From Ornithinimicrobium sp. (lineage in GTDB: Bacteria > Actinomycetota > Actinomycetes > Actinomycetales > Dermatophilaceae): a stretch of DNA of 8,891 nt. How positions within the stretch are numbered: position 1 is the stretch's first letter; every line of letters starts with the position of its first letter. The translations under genes and the position numbers were made by a program. The DNA lies in the NCBI GenBank assembly GCA_030145965.1, contig JASKZT010000003.1:1-8891 (forward strand), in the 5' to 3' direction. Below, piece by piece: positions 5,874-8,891 of the stretch. Under the pieces are notes generated by a model. It was given only the letters and a program-made list of their open reading frames with translations. It made no database searches and was not told the DNA's origin.

Positions 5874-7081
5874 GCGTCTTCGACCAGCTCGTCGGCCAGG
5901 ACCGCGTGGTGTCCACGCTGCGGCACACCGTCTCCACGCCCGGGGCGATGACGCACGCCTGGCTGGTCACCGGTCCGCCCGGGTCCGGCCGCAGCGTCGC
6001 CGCGCGCGCCTTCGCCGCCGCGCTGCAGTGCGACACGCCGGGCGACCCCGGCTGCGGCCACTGCCGTGGCTGCCGCACCGCGTTGACCGGCAGCCACCCC
6101 GACGTGGCCGTCGTGGCGACGAGCGAGACCTTCATCAAGGTCGCCGAGGCCCGCGACCTGGCCCTGCTCGCGCAGACCCGGCCCACGATGGGCCGGTGGC
6201 GCATCATCGTCGTCGAGGACGCGGACCGGCTCAACGAGCCCGCCGCCGACGCGCTGCTCAAGTCGCTGGAGGAGCCGCCGCCGCGCACCGTCTGGGTGCT
6301 GTGCGCCCCCTCCCAGGAGGACCTCATCGTCACGGTCCGCTCGCGGTGCCGGCACCTGCGCCTGGGCACCCCGCCGGTCGACGCGGTGGCCGACCTGCTC
6401 GTGCGGCGCGACGGCATCGACCCCTCCATGGCGCACTACGCGGCCCGGGCCGCCCAGAGCCACATCGGCATCGCCCGCCGGCTGGCGACCGACGAGCACG
6501 CGCGGGCGCGGCGCCGCGAGATCATCTCCATCCCGCTGGCCCTCACCGGCCTGGGTGCCGCGCTGCGCGCCGCCCAGGACCTCGTCGAGGAGGCGGGCGC
6601 GGGCGCGGAGGCCGTCTCCGCCGATGTCGCCGAGGCCGAGCGCCGCGCCCTGCTCGCCCAGCTGGGGGCCGACCCCTCGGCCCGCACCCAGCCGCCGGCG
6701 GTCCGCGCGCACCTGCGCGACCTGGAGGCCCGGCAGAAGCGCCAGGCCAGGCGCCAGCAGCACGACAGCATCGACGCCGCCCTGACCGACCTGCTCTCGG
6801 TCTACCGCGACGCCCTCGTCGTGGCGAGCGGCAGCCCGGTCGAGCTGGTCAACGCCACCGAGCCGGAGCAGGTGGAGCGGCTCGCCCGCTCCTTCTCCGC
6901 GGAGGGCCTGCTGCAGGCGCTGGAGACCATCGGGCTGGCGAGGCAGCGGCTCATCGCCAACGGCGCCCCGCTGCTCGTGCTCGAGGCGATGATGATCGGC
7001 CTGACCCTGCCCGAGGCGCCGTCCGGCGCCCCCGGGCCGGGGACGGGCACCGGGCGGGCGAGGACCGGTGCCCGTGGCTGA
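5870..7081 (+). CDS. holB: DNA polymerase III delta' subunit
   Basis: Delta' is a structural subunit of the clamp-loader complex that opens the sliding clamp at the replication fork. The 403-residue protein has an AAA+ N-terminal region: FDQLVGQDRVV (4-14), a degenerate Walker A GPPGSGRS with Arg41 replacing the catalytic Lys, and a zinc-binding set Cys54, Cys62, Cys65 and Cys68. Walker B VVEDADRL (114-121), LLKSLEEPP (129-137) and the SRC motif at 158-160 follow. The Arg in the P-loop fits delta' as a non-hydrolysing subunit and separates it from DnaX. The remainder is helical, with a Gly/Pro-rich tail (about 384-403). The GTG start overlaps the tmk stop by four bases and has Shine-Dalgarno GGAGGAG at 5858-5864, five bases upstream. 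The frame stays open far upstream across tmk, but that extension has no family similarity. It is longer than E. coli delta' (about 334 residues), mostly from an Arg/Gln-rich insertion near 240-300. Confidence 0.93.
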   Translation: MSVFDQLVGQDRVVSTLRHTVSTPGAMTHAWLVTGPPGSGRSVAARAFAAALQCDTPGDPGCGHCRGCRTALTGSHPDVAVVATSETFIKVAEARDLALLAQTRPTMGRWRIIVVEDADRLNEPAADALLKSLEEPPPRTVWVLCAPSQEDLIVTVRSRCRHLRLGTPPVDAVADLLVRRDGIDPSMAHYAARAAQSHIGIARRLATDEHARARRREIISIPLALTGLGAALRAAQDLVEEAGAGAEAVSADVAEAERRALLAQLGADPSARTQPPAVRAHLRDLEARQKRQARRQQHDSIDAALTDLLSVYRDALVVASGSPVELVNATEPEQVERLARSFSAEGLLQALETIGLARQRLIANGAPLLVLEAMMIGLTLPEAPSGAPGPGTGTGRARTGARG

Positions 7082-7100
7082 GACCGGCGAAAGGACGAAC

Positions 7101-8708
7101 GTGGCTCACACGCAGGCCCCCGGGGGGACGCTCGTGGTCAGGACGACCGCAGCACCCCCACGGACCCGCCGCACCGCCGGCCGGGTGGTGGCGTCGGCGG
7201 CGGCGCTGACGCTCGTCGCCGGCTGCTCGGCCCCCGGCGGCAGCTCCGGCACCGAGGAGCGGACCCCGCCGGACGGCGCGACCCGCACCTCGGCGCCGGT
7301 CGCGGACGGCGCGCCGGGAGGGCTCGAGCGCTTCCACGCCCAGACGCTGGAGTGGGCCGAGTGCCAGACCGCCTTCGAGTGCGCCTCGCTCGAGGTGCCG
7401 GTCGACTACGCCGACCCCGACGGCGCCAGCATCGAGCTGGCGCTGCTGCGCGTCGCGGCCGACGGGGACCCGCAGGGCTCCCTGGTCGTCAACCCCGGCG
7501 GCCCGGGCGCCTCCGGCGTCGACTACGCGACCGCCGCCGGCGCCGTGGTGTCCCAGGACGTGCGCCGGGCCTACGACATCGTCGGCTTCGACCCCCGCGG
7601 CGTCGCCCGCTCCGCGCCGGTCACCTGCCTCACCGACGAGGAGCTGGACGACTTCCTCGGGGCCGACCCCTCGCCCGACGACGAGGCGGAGCGCCAGGCG
7701 TCCCAGGAGGCCATGCAGGCCTTCGCCCAGGCGTGCGAGGACAACGCCGGGCAGCTGCTCGGCCACGTCTCGACCGTCGAGGCCGCCAGGGACATGGACG
7801 TCCTGCGGGCGGCGCTGGGCGAGGAGGAGCTGAACTACCTCGGCGCCTCCTACGGCACCTTCCTGGGCACGACCTACGCCACGCTCTTCCCCGAGCGGGT
7901 CGGGCGCCTCGTCCTCGACGGTGCGATCGACCCGAACCTCACCGGCCTGGAGATGGGGCTGGGCCAGGCGGCCGGCTTCGAGCGCGCGACCCGCGCCTAC
8001 GTCGAGGACTGCGTCGCGGGGGGCGCCTGCCCCCTCGGCGACGACGTCGACACCGCGATGGCGGCCATCCCCACCTTCCTCGACGAGGTCGACGCCGACC
8101 CGCTGCCGGTGAGCGGCGACACCGTCGGCGAGCTGACCGAGGGCTGGGCGATGTACGGGATCATCGTCGCGATGTACGCGCAGGACTTCTGGCCCATCCT
8201 CACCAACGCCCTCGACCGGGCCGAGCAGGGTGACGGCACGCTGCTCATGTTCCTCGCCAACACCTACGCCTCCCGCGGCAGCGACGGCGCCTACACCGGC
8301 AACGGCATGCAGGCGATCTACGCCGTCAACTGCCTCGACCGCCCGGCGGGCGAGGAGGACCTCGACACCGAGGCCGTGCGCGCGCAGTTCGAGGAGGTGT
8401 CCCCGACGTGGGGCCGCTACCTCGCCGGCGACGGGGTGTGCGGGTACTGGCCCGAGGAGGCCGTCGAGACGATCGAGGACTACTCCGCCGAGGGCGCCGC
8501 CCCCATCGTGGTCATCGGCACCACCCGCGACCCGGCGACACCCCACGAGTGGGCGGTCCAGCTCGCCGAGACGCTCGACTCCGGCGTCCTCATCTCCTTC
8601 GACGGCGACGGCCACACCGCCTACGGCCGCTCCAACGACTGCGTCGACGGCGCCGTCGACGCCTACCTGCTCGAGGGCACGGTGCCCGAGGACGGGCTCA
8701 CCTGCTGA
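7101..8708 (+). CDS. Secreted lipoprotein alpha/beta-hydrolase, tripeptidyl aminopeptidase (TAP/SlpD/SlpE) type
   Basis: This is a predicted extracytoplasmic serine peptidase of family S33 that removes N-terminal tripeptides or hydrolyses related substrates; the substrate cannot be read from sequence. With the GTG at 7101 the protein is 535 residues. A basic n-region (RTRR), hydrophobic stretch and lipobox LVAG-Cys42 mark a lipoprotein signal peptide, and a Ser/Gly/Pro-rich linker follows. Further landmarks are the oxyanion region VVNPGGPGASG (129-139), GFDPRG (162-167), nucleophile elbow GASYG with Ser250, Asp477 in GTTRDPATP and His505 in DGDGHTAYG, the last two in the TAP-like C-terminal domain. 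The start is chosen for Shine-Dalgarno AAAGGA (7090-7095) five bases away. In-frame GTGs at 7068 and 7074 would overlap holB, and the GTG at 7134 would give a 31-residue signal peptide; all remain possible. It starts 19 bases after holB and is probably the last gene of the tmk operon. Confidence 0.9.
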   Translation: MAHTQAPGGTLVVRTTAAPPRTRRTAGRVVASAAALTLVAGCSAPGGSSGTEERTPPDGATRTSAPVADGAPGGLERFHAQTLEWAECQTAFECASLEVPVDYADPDGASIELALLRVAADGDPQGSLVVNPGGPGASGVDYATAAGAVVSQDVRRAYDIVGFDPRGVARSAPVTCLTDEELDDFLGADPSPDDEAERQASQEAMQAFAQACEDNAGQLLGHVSTVEAARDMDVLRAALGEEELNYLGASYGTFLGTTYATLFPERVGRLVLDGAIDPNLTGLEMGLGQAAGFERATRAYVEDCVAGGACPLGDDVDTAMAAIPTFLDEVDADPLPVSGDTVGELTEGWAMYGIIVAMYAQDFWPILTNALDRAEQGDGTLLMFLANTYASRGSDGAYTGNGMQAIYAVNCLDRPAGEEDLDTEAVRAQFEEVSPTWGRYLAGDGVCGYWPEEAVETIEDYSAEGAAPIVVIGTTRDPATPHEWAVQLAETLDSGVLISFDGDGHTAYGRSNDCVDGAVDAYLLEGTVPEDGLTC

Positions 8709-8731
8709 AGGCCGCTGACCAGGTATGACGT

Positions 8732-8750
8732 ACGCGCCCCGGGGGTGCGT
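8732..8750 (+). terminator. Small hairpin after the peptidase gene, weak terminator candidate
   Basis: ACGCGCC (8732-8738) pairs with GGTGCGT (8744-8750), seven pairs including one G-T, around the loop CCGGG. It lies 23 bases after the stop codon and has no T-tract. A second hairpin, CCCGGTGG (8761-8768) with CCGCCGGG (8779-8786, one wobble), follows but overlaps the tRNA promoter -35 region. Either or both could end the tmk operon transcript. Confidence 0.35.
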
Positions 8751-8769
8751 CGGCCCAGGGCCCGGTGGT

Positions 8770-8799
8770 TTGGGTCGACCGCCGGGGGTCGGGTATCCT
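8770..8799 (+). promoter_or_regulatory. Probable promoter of tRNA-Thr
   Basis: TTGGGT (8770-8775) and TATCCT (8794-8799) are separated by 18 bases and resemble a primary-sigma promoter. The expected transcript start is near 8806, about 22 bases upstream of the mature tRNA. The -35 sits in the loop of the 8761-8786 inverted repeat. Confidence 0.55.
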
Positions 8800-8805
8800 T
8801 CCACG

Positions 8806-8825
8806 GGTCGTCCTGCGCGACGACC
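8806..8825 (+). other. Hairpin in the tRNA 5' leader
   Basis: GGTCGTC (8806-8812) and GACGACC (8819-8825) form seven perfect pairs around the loop CTGCGC, ending two bases before the mature tRNA 5' end. It would form at the very start of the predicted transcript. It may affect RNase P processing or add a last terminator for read-through from upstream. Confidence 0.4.
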
Positions 8826-8827
8826 AC

Positions 8828-8891
8828 GCCGCCTTAGCTCAGTCGGCCAGAGCGATTCACTCGTAATGAATAGGTCAAGGGTTCGATTCCC
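8828..8891 (+). tRNA. tRNA-Thr, anticodon CGU, 3' end cut by window
   Basis: The cloverleaf reads directly. The acceptor 5' strand is GCCGCCT (8828-8834). The D-stem GCTC/GAGC is at 8837-8840 and 8850-8853. The anticodon stem ATTCA/TGAAT (8855-8859, 8867-8871) encloses the loop CTCGTAA, with anticodon CGT at 8862-8864, which decodes ACG (threonine). The five-base variable loop AGGTC and the T-arm AAGGG-TTCGATT-CCC follow. The last T-stem bases, the acceptor 3' strand and the discriminator lie beyond the window. Confidence 0.97.

Noticed and set aside
5935..5995. holB Walker A lysine replaced by arginine as a possible defect
   Set aside because: Delta' subunits do not need ATP hydrolysis and commonly have altered P-loops, so this is expected for the family rather than decay.
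5726..6763. Minus-strand open frame opposite holB
   Set aside because: It is a shadow of holB codon bias, with no recognisable motif or credible start.
7068..7100. Earlier GTG starts (7068, 7074) for the peptidase gene
   Set aside because: They overlap the holB end and lengthen the signal peptide without a better ribosome site. The GTG at 7101 has AAAGGA five bases upstream.
6951..8804. Long minus-strand open frame opposite the peptidase gene
   Set aside because: Its composition is that of an antisense high-GC frame (Gly/Val/Ala/Arg/Asp/His), no domain is recognisable, and the plus strand encodes a complete peptidase with catalytic residues.
1..8891. CRISPR arrays, insertion sequences, prophage or defence genes
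   Set aside because: No spaced repeat array, transposase-like protein, terminal inverted repeats with target duplications, or defence-family motif was found on either strand. The tRNA-Thr gene is a common integration target, but its 3' end and anything beyond it are outside the window.

Overview
The window comes from the chromosome of a high-GC actinobacterium. GC content is far above 65% by eye, third codon positions are nearly all G or C, and GTG starts are common. TopA has a cysteine-free, lysine-rich C-terminus, and the order tmk-holB-tripeptidyl-peptidase-like gene-tRNA-Thr is one I associate with actinobacterial chromosomes. I would guess Micrococcales, but the sequence alone does not fix the genus.

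Layout. Bases 1-2397 hold topA, with its 5' end outside the window. It converges with a transsulfuration-family PLP enzyme gene (2415-3599, minus strand) across 17 bases that can fold into a long hairpin. The PLP gene is divergent from an Lrp/AsnC regulator gene (3732-4256) across a 132-base promoter region. A TipA-type MerR regulator gene follows (4291-5070), with its own operator-promoter overlapping the lrp stop codon. After a strong hairpin (5084-5120) comes a probable operon: tmk (5151-5873), holB (5870-7081) and a secreted lipoprotein peptidase of the SlpD/SlpE/Tap type (7101-8708). The window ends inside tRNA-Thr(CGU), which starts at 8828 and has its own promoter. No gene-free stretch reaches 300 bases; the longest are 3600-3731 (132 bases) and 8709-8827 (119 bases).

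How the genes fit together. topA, tmk and holB are core replication and nucleotide genes. Between topA and tmk sits a three-gene accessory block: the PLP enzyme with its probable local Lrp-type regulator, and an autoregulated MerR/TipA-like ligand sensor. Four transcription-initial genes (PLP, lrp, merR, tmk) have a -10-like hexamer 6-7 bases before the start codon and no obvious Shine-Dalgarno, which suggests leaderless mRNAs. The operon-internal genes holB and tap have clear Shine-Dalgarno sequences.

I do not see an undescribed multi-gene system, mobile element or CRISPR array. The most interesting signal is the merR/tipA-like locus. It has a perfect inverted repeat in a 19-base promoter spacer and a well-placed internal ribosome site that would yield a TipAS-sized ligand-binding protein. 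It also apparently lacks the reactive cysteine used by Streptomyces TipA to capture thiopeptides.
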